DNA of 64,000 nt, taken from Pseudoroseicyclus tamaricis. Lineage in GTDB: Bacteria; Pseudomonadota; Alphaproteobacteria; Rhodobacterales; Rhodobacteraceae. The notes under the pieces are model-generated. The model was not told the origin of the DNA. It made no database searches and worked only from the letters and a program-made list of their open reading frames with translations. Location of the stretch: assembly GCF_012070395.1 (NCBI RefSeq), contig NZ_JAAFYS010000001.1:288001-352000 (forward strand), written 5' to 3'. Each line of letters begins with the position of its first letter. The first letter of the stretch is position 1. The translations under genes were made by a program, and so were the position numbers. Shown piece after piece: positions 17,215 through 25,494 of this stretch.

Positions 17215-18293
17215 AGCCGCTCCTCGGTGCTGGTGTCGAAGAGCGAGACGCGGGCCGGGTCGATCCCGATGTTGAGGATTTCGCCCTCTTCCACCGGCAG
17301 ATGCCCGTCCATGCGGATGCGGAAGGGCTCGTCGTTCACCCGGCTCCAGATCAGCGTGTCGGAGCCCATGGGCTCCACCAGCTCGGCCTTCACCTGCATC
17401 GTGGCCGGCATGTTGGCCGCCAGCTCGCCGGTGACGATGTGCTCGGGCCGGATGCCGGCGATGGCCGGGCCGTCCTGCGCGCTGCCGGCGGCGAAGTCGT
17501 AGCCCTGCATCCGCATCGTGAACTCGCCGGCGCGGAAGGTGCCCCGCTCCAGCGTGCCCTCGATGAAGTTCATCGACGGCGAGCCGATGAAGTCGGCCAC
17601 GTACTTGTTGACCGGCCGGTTGTAGATCACGTCGGGCGTGTCGAGCTGCATGATCAGCCCGCCCTTCATGATGGCGATGCGGTTGGCCAGCGTCATCGCC
17701 TCCACCTGATCGTGCGTCACGTAGATCATGGTGTTCTTCAGCTGATGGTGCAGGCGCTTGAGCTCCACCCGCAGGTCGGCGCGCAGCTTGGCGTCGAGGT
17801 TCGACAGCGGCTCGTCGAAGAGGAAGACATCGACGTCCCGCACCAGCGCCCGGCCGATGGCGACGCGCTGGCGCTGACCGCCCGAGAGGGCGCCCGGCTT
17901 GCGCTTGAGCAGCGGCTCGATCTGCAGGATCTCGGCCGCGCGGTCGACGCGGCGCTTGATCTCGTCCTTCGGCACGCGGGCGTTCTTCAGGCCGAAGGAG
18001 AGGTTCCCCTCGACCGTCATCTGCGGGTAGAGCGCGTAGGACTGGAACACCATGCCGATGCCGCGCTCGGACGGCTCCTTCCAGGTGACGTTCTGCCCCT
18101 TGATGAAGATCTGCCCGTCGGTCGGCTCGAGCAGGCCGGCGATGCAGTTGAGCAGAGTGGACTTGCCGCAGCCCGACGAGCCGAGGAGGACGAGGAATTC
18201 CCCGTCATGGATGTCGAGGTTGAGGTTCTGCAGCACCTTCACGGCGCCGAAGTGAAGATCGAGATCCTTGATCTGAACGGAGTGGTCGGTCAT
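17211..18293 (-). CDS. sugar ABC transporter ATP-binding protein (UgpC/MsmK type)
   Basis: A 360-residue ATPase that powers the sugar importer from the cytoplasmic side. Walker A is GSSGCGKST (38-46), the signature LSGGQRQRV starts at 136, and Walker B ends in D160-E161 of FLFDEPLSNLDAK. The C-terminal OB-type regulatory domain of the CUT1 class (about 240-360, with IAGIRPEHI) is present. The ATG is preceded by a short gap after the permease gene and the stop overlaps the glycosidase gene. ATPases of this class often serve several importers, but the linkage here makes this one the dedicated partner. Confidence 0.95.
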   Translation of the reverse strand: MTDHSVQIKDLDLHFGAVKVLQNLNLDIHDGEFLVLLGSSGCGKSTLLNCIAGLLEPTDGQIFIKGQNVTWKEPSERGIGMVFQSYALYPQMTVEGNLSFGLKNARVPKDEIKRRVDRAAEILQIEPLLKRKPGALSGGQRQRVAIGRALVRDVDVFLFDEPLSNLDAKLRADLRVELKRLHHQLKNTMIYVTHDQVEAMTLANRIAIMKGGLIMQLDTPDVIYNRPVNKYVADFIGSPSMNFIEGTLERGTFRAGEFTMRMQGYDFAAGSAQDGPAIAGIRPEHIVTGELAANMPATMQVKAELVEPMGSDTLIWSRVNDEPFRIRMDGHLPVEEGEILNIGIDPARVSLFDTSTEERL

Positions 18294-18298
18294 GTGGG

Positions 18299-19318
18299 TC
18301 AGCCTTTGACGGCGCCGGCCGCAATGCCGCGCACGAAGAGTTTTCCGGAGACGAAGTAGATCGCGAGCGGCACGAGGCCGGTCAGCAGGGTCGCCGCCAT
18401 GTTGACGTTGTATTCCTTGGTGCCCTGCACCGAGTTGACGATGTTATTGAGCTGCACCGTCATCGGGTACTGCTCGGCCCGCGTGTAGACGACCCCGAAG
18501 AGGAAGTCGTTCCAGATGCCCGTCACCTGCAGGATGATGGCCACCACGAGGATCGGCAGGGACATCGGCAGCATGATCCGGAAGAGGATCTGCCAGAAGC
18601 CCGCCCCGTCGACGCGGGCGGCCTTGAACAGCTCCTCGGGGATCGAGGCGAAGTAGTTGCGGAACAGCAGCACGAGGATCGGCATCCCGAAGATCGAGTG
18701 CACGATCACGAGGCCCGAGAGCGACCCGAAGAGCTGCACGCGGCCCCGGCAGGAGCCCTCGGCGGAGGTGAAGAACCCGCAGGTGCCCTGCCAGATATCG
18801 GTGAGGAAAGTGCCGACATCGCGCAGGATGATGACCACCGGGTAGAGCATCACCTGGTAGGGGATGAAGGCGCCGACGAGCAGCAGGGTGAAGAACACCT
18901 CGGAGCCTTTGAACTTCCACTTCGACAGCGCGTAGCCCGAGACGCAGGCGATGGAGATCGACAGGATCACCGACGGGATGAGGATGCGCACCGAGTTCCA
19001 GAAGCCGCGGGAGAGGCCGTCGCAGTTCACGCCCGTGCAGGCCTCCGCCCAGGCCTTCACCCAGGGCTGGAACGTGATGTCCTTGGGAAGCGAGAACACG
19101 TTGCCGAGGCGGATCTCGGGCATCGTCTTCAGCGAGGTGACGATCATCACGTAGAGCGGTAGCAGGTAGTAGATCGCCACCACGATGAGCACGCCGTAGA
19201 GCATGATGTTGCGGCGCGAGAGGTTGCGCTTGGGCCGGGCCCCGCGCGGGCCGTCGAGCTGGCCGCGCACCGGGTCTTCCGCGGCCTTCATGGTGTTGAG
19301 GGTGCCGATGTCAGCCAC
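18299..19318 (-). CDS. carbohydrate ABC transporter permease (MalG type)
   Basis: A 339-residue inner-membrane permease with six predicted helices. The EAA loop that contacts the ATPase reads EELFKAARVDGAGFWQILFR. The first helix is at about residues 38-60, after a basic cytoplasmic lead. It is longer than the usual 270-300 residues. Two loop insertions contain cysteine pairs (ACTGVNCDGLSRG, and CGFFTSAEGSCRG) that could form periplasmic disulfides; I take this as a feature of the subfamily. It overlaps the first permease gene by eight bases. Confidence 0.93.
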   Translation of the reverse strand: MADIGTLNTMKAAEDPVRGQLDGPRGARPKRNLSRRNIMLYGVLIVVAIYYLLPLYVMIVTSLKTMPEIRLGNVFSLPKDITFQPWVKAWAEACTGVNCDGLSRGFWNSVRILIPSVILSISIACVSGYALSKWKFKGSEVFFTLLLVGAFIPYQVMLYPVVIILRDVGTFLTDIWQGTCGFFTSAEGSCRGRVQLFGSLSGLVIVHSIFGMPILVLLFRNYFASIPEELFKAARVDGAGFWQILFRIMLPMSLPILVVAIILQVTGIWNDFLFGVVYTRAEQYPMTVQLNNIVNSVQGTKEYNVNMAATLLTGLVPLAIYFVSGKLFVRGIAAGAVKG

Positions 19319-20246
19319 GTTTCCGGCCTCCGAATTCGAGAAGCGCCCAGGGGACGAGAATGATGACGACCGAGAGCAGCATCATGGTCGAGGCGGCGAA
19401 GCCCTGGCCGAGGTTCTGCCCGCCGAACATCGACTGCATGACGTACTTGGCCGGCACCTCGGAGGAGATGCCCGGGCCGCCGGACGTCTGCGCGACGACG
19501 AGGTCGTAGAGCTTGATGATGCCCGAGGCGATGAGCACGATGGCGGTCACGAAGACGGGCCGCATCATGGGGATGATGATGCGCGTGTAGGTCTTCCACA
19601 CCGGGATCCCGTCCACGCGGGAGGCTTTCCAGATATCGTCATCGATGCCGCGCAGGCCGGCGAGCATGATGCACATGATCAGGCCGGTCCCCTGCCAGAG
19701 GCCGGCGATGAGCAGGCCGAACATGACGATGTCGGGGTTGTTGAGCGGGTTGAAGGTGAAGCTCTCCCACCCCAGCGAGCGCACGACGCCCTGCACACCG
19801 TAGTCGGGGTTCAGGATCCACTGCCACACGAGGCCGGTGACGATGAAGCTCAGCGCGAAGGGGTAGAGGAAGATGGTGCGGAAGGCATCCTCGAAGCGGA
19901 TCTTCCGGTCGAGCATCGCGGCGAGCACGAAGCCGATCACCAGCGTCAGCACCAGCGAGCAGATGCCGTAGAGGGCCAGGTTCTGGATCGAGATGATCCA
20001 CTTGGTTGTGCCCCACAGCCGCTCGTACTGGTCGAGGCCCACCCAGTTCAGCCGGGGCAGAAGGCCCGAGGAGGTGAACGAGTAGACGACCGTCCAGATC
20101 GTGCCGCCCATGAACACGATGACCGCGGTCGCGATCATCGGGATCAGAGCGATCTTTGACGAGAGATTGCGGAAAAGCCGGAGCGGGCGCTTTTGCGGCG
20201 CTGAACGTTCCGGGGCGACTGTATCGGCGGACTCGGCGATCGCCAT
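19311..20246 (-). CDS. carbohydrate ABC transporter permease (MalF type)
   Basis: A 311-residue inner-membrane permease with six helices, the first at about residues 33-55 (IALIPMIATAVIVFMGGTIWTV). The EAA motif is DIWKASRVDGIPVWKTYTRIIIP, preceded by GLRGIDD. With the second permease it forms the channel of a CUT1-class sugar importer. I chose the ATG at 20246, after GGGAGGCAGCC, over the earlier in-frame ATG at 20285, which lacks a binding site. A 109-base gap containing a strong hairpin separates it from the binding-protein gene. Confidence 0.93.
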   Translation of the reverse strand: MAIAESADTVAPERSAPQKRPLRLFRNLSSKIALIPMIATAVIVFMGGTIWTVVYSFTSSGLLPRLNWVGLDQYERLWGTTKWIISIQNLALYGICSLVLTLVIGFVLAAMLDRKIRFEDAFRTIFLYPFALSFIVTGLVWQWILNPDYGVQGVVRSLGWESFTFNPLNNPDIVMFGLLIAGLWQGTGLIMCIMLAGLRGIDDDIWKASRVDGIPVWKTYTRIIIPMMRPVFVTAIVLIASGIIKLYDLVVAQTSGGPGISSEVPAKYVMQSMFGGQNLGQGFAASTMMLLSVVIILVPWALLEFGGRKRG

Positions 20247-20305
20247 GGCTGCCTCCCTGACCTGAGCGATGGGTGAGTATTGCACGTATGAGGCCTTCTG
20301 ACGAA

Positions 20306-20328
20306 ATGGGCCCCACGTGGGGGCCCAT
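20306..20328 (-). promoter_or_regulatory. intra-operon hairpin after the binding-protein gene
   Basis: A perfect 9-base stem, ATGGGCCCC / GGGGCCCAT, with the 5-base loop ACGTG. It lies 27 bases downstream of the binding-protein stop and before the permeases, without a T-tract. In ABC importer operons such hairpins commonly stabilise the upstream message or partly stop transcription, giving excess binding protein. That role is inferred here. Confidence 0.6.
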
Positions 20329-20355
20329 CCGCTTCAGGCCGTGTGGCCGGATATC

Positions 20356-21588
20356 TTAGCTGGCCTGCTCGATGATCTGGGCATAGCGCTCCTGGGCATC
20401 TTCGGCCGTCATGGAGGGCGTGTTCCAGAACTCGGTCATCAGGTCGTTCAGCTGGTTCGTCGTGTCCGGCGAGAGCAGCTGGTTGCCCGACGGCATGGTG
20501 TCGCCGTTGGCCAGAAGGTCGAGGCCCTTCTGGGTGCAGTCGTTCACCGTGGTCAGGTCGACGTCGCCGCGGATGGGCAGCGAGCCCTTCACGGAGTTGA
20601 ACGCCACCTGCACCTCGGGGGACAGCATGAGCGCAGCCATCTCCTTCTGGGCGGCTTCGATCTCCGGATCGCCGGTGACGGGGAAGTAGAAGGCGTCCCC
20701 ACCGGTGTCGAGGATGGCGATCTCGCCGAGGCCCGGCAGGCAGGAGTAGTCTTCGCCAGCCGTCATGCCGGCCACGGCGAATTCGCCCTGCGCCCAGTCA
20801 CCCATGATCTGCGCGGCGGCTTCGCCGGTGATCACGGCGTTGGTCGCCTGGTTCCAGTCCTGCACGTCGAGGCCTTCGGCCATCTCGCGAGCGTCGGCAT
20901 AGGCCTGGAAGACCTGGCCGTAAGCTTCGCCGCGGACGACGGAGGCGTCCTTGTCGCGGTTGACCGCGAGCAGGTTGTCGAGGCCGGCCAGCGCCACGGC
21001 CATCACGCCGAAGGAGCCGTTCTGCTGCCAGGCCTGGCCACCCATGGCGAGCGGCACGATGCCGGCTTCGCGGAGGGCAGGGGCGTCTTCGACGAACTCG
21101 GTCCAGGTCTCGGGGACCTCGAGGCCGGCTTCTTCGAAGGCGGCGTTCGACAGCCACATCCACTGCCAGGAGTGGATGTTCACCGGGGCGCAGTAGACGC
21201 GGCCCTCATAGGTGCAGGCGTCGAGCAGCGACGGCGGGTTGACGATGTCTTCCCAGCCCTGCTCCTCGGCGACGTCGGTCAGGTCGAGGATCAGACCGGC
21301 TTCGATCAGCTCCTGGGCCTGCAGGCCGTGGTTGAACTGGAAGGCCGCCGGCGGGTCGCCACCGATGATGCGCGAGACCATCACGGGGCGAGCCACGTCG
21401 CCGCCGCCGGCGATGGCGCCGTCGATCCAGTTGTGCTCGGTGTTCTCGTTGACCGCGGTCGCGAATTCCTGAACGGCCGCGGCTTCGCCGCCGGACGTCC
21501 ACCAGTGCATGACCTCGAGGTCCACGGCACCGGCGCTGGTTGCGCTAACGATAGCGGTCGCAGCCAGGAGCTTGGTGGTGAGTTTCAC
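20356..21588 (-). CDS. sugar ABC transporter substrate-binding protein
   Basis: A 410-residue periplasmic binding protein and first gene of the left sugar operon. The N-terminus is a signal peptide (VKLTTKLLAATAIVSATSAGA, cleavage about residue 22), followed directly by LEVMHWWTSGGE, the opening strand typical of CUT1 solute receptors. Aromatic-rich stretches such as NIHSWQWMWLSN are likely ligand contacts. The start is a GTG at 21588 after GGGAGGACAAATC; a longer frame exists but lies in the regulatory region. Its ligand is probably a mannose-containing oligosaccharide, judged from the linked beta-mannosidase. The lead gene is read divergently from the LacI regulator. Confidence 0.93.
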   Translation of the reverse strand: MKLTTKLLAATAIVSATSAGAVDLEVMHWWTSGGEAAAVQEFATAVNENTEHNWIDGAIAGGGDVARPVMVSRIIGGDPPAAFQFNHGLQAQELIEAGLILDLTDVAEEQGWEDIVNPPSLLDACTYEGRVYCAPVNIHSWQWMWLSNAAFEEAGLEVPETWTEFVEDAPALREAGIVPLAMGGQAWQQNGSFGVMAVALAGLDNLLAVNRDKDASVVRGEAYGQVFQAYADAREMAEGLDVQDWNQATNAVITGEAAAQIMGDWAQGEFAVAGMTAGEDYSCLPGLGEIAILDTGGDAFYFPVTGDPEIEAAQKEMAALMLSPEVQVAFNSVKGSLPIRGDVDLTTVNDCTQKGLDLLANGDTMPSGNQLLSPDTTNQLNDLMTEFWNTPSMTAEDAQERYAQIIEQAS

Positions 21589-21612
21589 GATTTGTCCTCC
21601 CTGATCTAAATC

Positions 21613-21632
21613 GTTGTAGAAACCTCTATAAC
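21613..21632. promoter_or_regulatory. candidate LacI-family operator
   Basis: An imperfect palindrome GTTGTAGA-AACC-TCTATAAC with one mismatch between its 8-base arms. It lies 25 bases upstream of the binding-protein GTG in the A+T-rich divergent region. The linked regulator gene is 126 bases away. LacI-type operators usually have a central CG; this one does not, so the assignment is tentative. Confidence 0.4.
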
Positions 21633-21757
21633 CTTTTAGTTTGACGAGGCAAGAAATATTCGTGCGCCGTTCACGCAGCCTGTGAAACTTAAATGCTGCG
21701 CCGCAGCGCCGATATGCCGCAGTGCAGGAGGCACTCGGCAGGGAGGATGAAGGCCAC

Positions 21758-22819
21758 ATGGCCGTAAGGAAAACACCCAGCGCCGGCGGGGGCGCGGACG
21801 GCCCGATTGTCCGGACCGATCGCAAGCCCACTTTGCGCACCATCGCCGATCTGTCGGGCCTCGCGGTGCCGACGGTCAGCCGGGCGCTGAACGACGCACC
21901 CGACATCGGCGCTGGCACGAAGCAGCTGGTGCGCCGAATCGCCGACGAGATCGGCTACATCCCCAACCGCGCCGGCGTGCGCCTGCGCACCGGGCGCACC
22001 AACGTGATCGCCCTCGTGCTCTCCACCGAGCAGGAGATCATGAACCACACGGCGCGGCTCATCACCTCCATCTCCGGCGCGCTGCAGGGCTCGCCCTTCC
22101 ACCTCATCGTTTCGCCCTTCCTCGGCGAGCAGGACCTGATGAAGCCGATTCGCTACCTGGTGGAGACGCGCTCCGCCGACGCGCTGATCTTCAACATGAT
22201 CGAGCCGGAGGACCGGCGCGTCGCTTACCTGATGGAGCGCGGCTTCCCCTTCGCCACCCATGGCCGCACCATCTGGTCCGACCGGCACGCCTACTGGGAT
22301 TTCGACAACGACGCCTTCGCCCGCATCGCGGTGACGCGTCTGGCGGAGCGGGGGCGCCGGCACATGCTGCTGATCGCCCCGCCGCAGCACCAGAACTACG
22401 CCAAGCTCATGGTCGCCGGCGCCCGGGCGGAGGCTGCGGCCCGCGGCGGCACCATGCTCGTGGCCGACACGGTGACGTCCGACAGCGAATCGGCCCCCAT
22501 CCGCGCCTTCGTCGCCCGTGCTTTGGCGGAGGAGCCCCGCATCGACGGCATCATCTGCGGCTCTCCGACGGCGGCGATGGCCTCCGTCGCGGCGCTGGAG
22601 GGGGCAGGGCGGCGCATGGCCCACGATATCGACGTGGTGGCGAAGGAGGCGATTCCCTTCCTCACGCTTTTCCGCGATTCCATGCTGGTCATCGACGAGG
22701 ATGTCCGCGCCGCCGGCGAGTTTCTCGCCCGCGCGGCAATGAAAGCTGTCCGCGAACCGGACGCACCGCCCATGCAGGGGCTTGAAATACCGACCGGGGA
22801 ATCGTTCACCTCGGCCTGA
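21758..22819 (+). CDS. LacI-family transcriptional regulator
   Basis: A 353-residue repressor-type regulator. The N-terminal helix-turn-helix and hinge run from about residue 25 to 80 (TLRTIADLSGLAVPTVSRAL, then the hinge DEIGYIPNRAGVRLRTGRTN). A periplasmic-binding-protein-like sensor domain follows, with the dimerisation and ligand clefts around DALIFNMIEP and IDGIICGSPTAA. About 24 extra residues precede the helix-turn-helix. The ATG at 21758 follows GGGAGGATGAAGG. It probably responds to the imported sugar or a breakdown product and controls both the divergent importer operon and the two genes that follow it. Confidence 0.92.
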   Translation: MAVRKTPSAGGGADGPIVRTDRKPTLRTIADLSGLAVPTVSRALNDAPDIGAGTKQLVRRIADEIGYIPNRAGVRLRTGRTNVIALVLSTEQEIMNHTARLITSISGALQGSPFHLIVSPFLGEQDLMKPIRYLVETRSADALIFNMIEPEDRRVAYLMERGFPFATHGRTIWSDRHAYWDFDNDAFARIAVTRLAERGRRHMLLIAPPQHQNYAKLMVAGARAEAAARGGTMLVADTVTSDSESAPIRAFVARALAEEPRIDGIICGSPTAAMASVAALEGAGRRMAHDIDVVAKEAIPFLTLFRDSMLVIDEDVRAAGEFLARAAMKAVREPDAPPMQGLEIPTGESFTSA

Positions 22820-22834
22820 AAGGGAGAGAGACCT

Positions 22835-23890
22835 ATGGCATCACAGATCAAGGGGCCGGCATTGTTCCTGGCCCAGTTCGCGGGGGACGAAGCCCCCTTC
22901 AACACGCTGGAGGGCATCGCCGGCTGGGCCGCGGGCCTCGGCTACAAGGGCGTGCAGATCCCCACGTTCGACGCCCGCCTGTTCGATCTGAACAAGGCCG
23001 CCGAGAGCCAGGATTACTGCGACGAGGTCGCCGGCATCTGCGCCGACGCCGGCGTGGAGATCACCGAGCTCTCCACCCACCTTCAGGGCCAGCTCATCGC
23101 CGTGAACCCGGCCTATGACGAGGTCTTCGACGCCTTCGCCCCCAAGGAGGTGCACGGCAACCCGAAGGCCCGGCAGGAATGGGCCGTCGATCAGGTGAAG
23201 AAGGCCGCCGTCGCCTCCGAGCGATTCGGCCTCAAGCACACGGTCAGCTTCACCGGCTCGCTCGCCTTCCCCTACCTCTACCCGTGGCCGCAGCGCCCCG
23301 AGGGCCTCGTCGACGAGGCCTTCGCCGAGCTCGCCCGCCGCTGGGTGCCGATCATGGATCACTACGCCGACCACGGGCAGGACATCGGCTTCGAGATCCA
23401 CCCCGGGGAAGACGTCTTCGACGGCGCGACCTGGGAGATGTTCCTCGAGGCCTGCGGCGGCCACGTCGCGGCGATGATCAACTACGATCCCTCGCACTTC
23501 GTGCTACAGCAGCTCGATTACCTCGCCTTCATCGATCTCTACCATGACCGGATCAACGCCTTCCACGTGAAGGATGCCGAGTTCAATCCCGACGGCCGGC
23601 AGGGTGTCTATTCCGGCTATCAGCCCTGGCTGAACCGCGCCGGCCGCTTCCGGTCGCTCGGCGACGGGCAGGTCGATTTCGCGGCGATCTTCTCCAAGCT
23701 CACCGGCTACGGCTACGATTCGTGGGCCGTGCTGGAGTGGGAATGCTGCATCAAATCGCCTGAGCAAGGCGCGGCCGAGGGCGCGCCCTTCATCGCCAGC
23801 CACCTGATCGACCGGGCCGAGAAGGCCTTCGACGATTTCGCCGGCGGCGAGCGGGACGAGGCGCAGATCAAGAGGATGCTGGGGCTATGA
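22835..23890 (+). CDS. sugar phosphate isomerase/epimerase family TIM barrel
   Basis: A 351-residue TIM-barrel protein of the xylose-isomerase-like superfamily and the second such gene in the locus. Metal-ligand motifs include ELSTHLQGQL (about 73-82), IGFEIHPGEDVFDG, INYDPSHFVLQ, INAFHVKDAEFNPDG and WAVLEWECCIK. It is longer than the partner at 14054-14794 and belongs to a different subgroup, so the two probably catalyse different steps. The ATG follows GGGAGAGAGACCT, 15 bases after the regulator gene, and the stop overlaps the dehydrogenase gene (ATGA). Confidence 0.88.
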   Translation: MASQIKGPALFLAQFAGDEAPFNTLEGIAGWAAGLGYKGVQIPTFDARLFDLNKAAESQDYCDEVAGICADAGVEITELSTHLQGQLIAVNPAYDEVFDAFAPKEVHGNPKARQEWAVDQVKKAAVASERFGLKHTVSFTGSLAFPYLYPWPQRPEGLVDEAFAELARRWVPIMDHYADHGQDIGFEIHPGEDVFDGATWEMFLEACGGHVAAMINYDPSHFVLQQLDYLAFIDLYHDRINAFHVKDAEFNPDGRQGVYSGYQPWLNRAGRFRSLGDGQVDFAAIFSKLTGYGYDSWAVLEWECCIKSPEQGAAEGAPFIASHLIDRAEKAFDDFAGGERDEAQIKRMLGL

Positions 23891-25002
23891 CGAAGCTGAA
23901 ACTGGGCATGGTCGGCGGCGGGCAGGGGGCCTTCATCGGCGCCGTCCACCGCATCGCGAGCCGCATCGACGACCGGTGGGAGCTGGTCGCGGGTGCGCTG
24001 TCCTCCAACCCCGAGCGGGCGGCGGCCAGCGCCGCCGAGCTGGGGATCGCCGAGGATCGCAGTTACGGCTCCTTCGAGGAGATGGCTCAGGCCGAGGCGG
24101 CGCGCGAGGACGGCATCGACGCGGTGGCGATCGTGACGCCGAACCACGTCCACGCCGGGCCGGCGGTCGCCTTCCTCGAGGCCGGCATCAACGTCATCTG
24201 CGACAAGCCGCTGGCGGCGACGCCGGAGGATGGGGAGCGCATCGCCGCCGCCGTGGCCGCGAGCAAGGCGAAGTTCATCCTGACGCACAACTACACCGGC
24301 TACCCCCTGATCCGTCAGGCGCGGGAGATGGTGGCGCGCGGCGATCTCGGCGAGCTGCGCATCGTGCAGGCCGAATACGCGCAGGACTGGCTGACCGAGG
24401 CGCCCGAGCCGGGCAACAAGCAGGCCGACTGGCGCACCGACCCGGCCCGCGCCGGCGGCGGCGGCATCGGCGACATCGGCACGCATGCCTACAACCTGCT
24501 CGGCTTCGTCTCCGGCCTGAAGACCTCCGCCCTCGCGGCGGATCTCGCCAGCTTCGTGCCCGGGCGGAAGGTCGACGACAACGCCCACATCCTGCTCCGC
24601 TTCGAGGGCGGGGCGAAGGGGATGGTCTGGGTGAGCCAGGTCGCCCCCGGTTGCGAGAACGGCCTGCGCCTACGCCTCTACGGCGACAAGGGCGGGATCG
24701 AGTGGCACCAGGAGAACCCCAACGTCATGCGCTACACGCCCTTCGGCGAGCCGACCCGGCTGCTGACGCGCGGCGGCGCCGGTCTCGGCGGCGGGGCGGG
24801 GACGGATACCCGCATCCCCCCGGGCCACCCCGAGGGCTACCTCGAGGGCTTCGCCAACCTCTACCGCGACGCGGCCGACCTGATCGCGGGGGAGAACGAC
24901 GGCGCCCTCCTGCCGGGGATCGAGGCGGGTCTGGAGGGGATGTGGTTCATCTCCGCCTGCCAGGAGAGCTCCGGCAAGGACGGCGCCTGGGTGAAGAAGT
25001 AA
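23887..25002 (+). CDS. Gfo/Idh/MocA-family sugar dehydrogenase
   Basis: A 371-residue NAD(P)-dependent oxidoreductase. The cofactor loop is [16 protein letters not shown] (7-22) and the catalytic-region lysine is in ICDKPLAAT. The C-terminal domain has [27 protein letters not shown], with a histidine (GTHAYN) typical of the family. It differs in sequence from the homologue at 12908-14041, which suggests separate substrates or steps. It overlaps the isomerase gene by four bases and ends the right-hand transcription unit; a repeat cluster follows. Confidence 0.9.
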   Translation: MTKLKLGMVGGGQGAFIGAVHRIASRIDDRWELVAGALSSNPERAAASAAELGIAEDRSYGSFEEMAQAEAAREDGIDAVAIVTPNHVHAGPAVAFLEAGINVICDKPLAATPEDGERIAAAVAASKAKFILTHNYTGYPLIRQAREMVARGDLGELRIVQAEYAQDWLTEAPEPGNKQADWRTDPARAGGGGIGDIGTHAYNLLGFVSGLKTSALAADLASFVPGRKVDDNAHILLRFEGGAKGMVWVSQVAPGCENGLRLRLYGDKGGIEWHQENPNVMRYTPFGEPTRLLTRGGAGLGGGAGTDTRIPPGHPEGYLEGFANLYRDAADLIAGENDGALLPGIEAGLEGMWFISACQESSGKDGAWVKK

Positions 25003-25111
25003 GGCCGCGCCCCGCCGGCGAATGGCGGGGCGGCCCTTGCCGGTCGCCGGAGGAATCCGGCGGCCGGTGCGTGCCAAGGGCGCAGGGCGTGGCGCATGTC
25101 GTGAGGGTGAA

Positions 25112-25134
25112 GGTGGGTTGAAAACCCACCCTAC
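25112..25134 (-). repeat. GTAG REP hairpin (REP-4)
   Basis: GGTGGGTTGAAAACCCACC followed by CTAC, so the GTAG head is on the minus strand. It is the end of the first 48-base direct repeat. Confidence 0.75.
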
Positions 25135-25225
25135 GAAGGCGGTGTCCCTCTCTCGGCGGGTGCCGGTAATTTGCGGTTCCGGTGCCCCTTCTTCCCGCCG
25201 AAGAGCCCCCGCTCCGAGCCTTTCC

Positions 25226-25405
25226 CCCGCCCGGTACGCGCCAAAGGCGCAGGGCGAGCGCCTGCCCGTCCCGACGGGCTGGCGCTCTGGTGAAGCTTGG
25301 TGCCCCGCTCAGGTCGGGGAGGGGGTTGGCCGGCATAAAGCGCTTTAGCGGCGATGTCGGAGCGCCACCCCACGGGCAGGCGCCCGCCCTGCGCCTGCGG
25401 GCGTG
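25226..25405 (+). repeat. long imperfect inverted-repeat element, copy 3
   Basis: The best-preserved copy in the window. The left arm is GCGCAGGGCGAGCGCCTGCC plus GTCCCGACGGGCTGGCGCTC. The centre contains GCCGGCATAAAGCGC. The right arm is GAGCGCCACCCCACGGGCAG plus GCGCCCGCCCTGCGC. It aligns along its length with 5181-5355. Confidence 0.75.
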
Positions 25406-25425
25406 GCGCATGTCGTGAGGGTGAA

Positions 25426-25448
25426 GGTGGGTTAAAAGCCCACCCTAC
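25426..25448 (-). repeat. GTAG REP hairpin (REP-5)
   Basis: GGTGGGTTAAAAGCCCACC followed by CTAC. It is the terminal part of the second 48-base direct repeat and has the same orientation as REP-4. Confidence 0.75.
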
Positions 25449-25494
25449 GGATAGGCGGCGGCCGGTTCGCCAAGTTCCGGCAACCCCGCCCCCC

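Larger units (their letters stand above)
25003..25494. other. non-coding stretch with nested repeats
   Basis: About 490 bases without a gene. A 48-base direct repeat (25088-25135, 25402-25449), each ending in an inverted GTAG REP hairpin, brackets one copy of the long inverted-repeat element (25226-25405). The part at 25140-25220 has no recognisable content. Confidence 0.75.

Noticed and set aside
25003-25494. A CRISPR-like array of regularly spaced palindromes
   Set aside because: There are only two direct repeats, about 314 bases apart, and no spacer pattern or cas gene; these are REP-type repeats.
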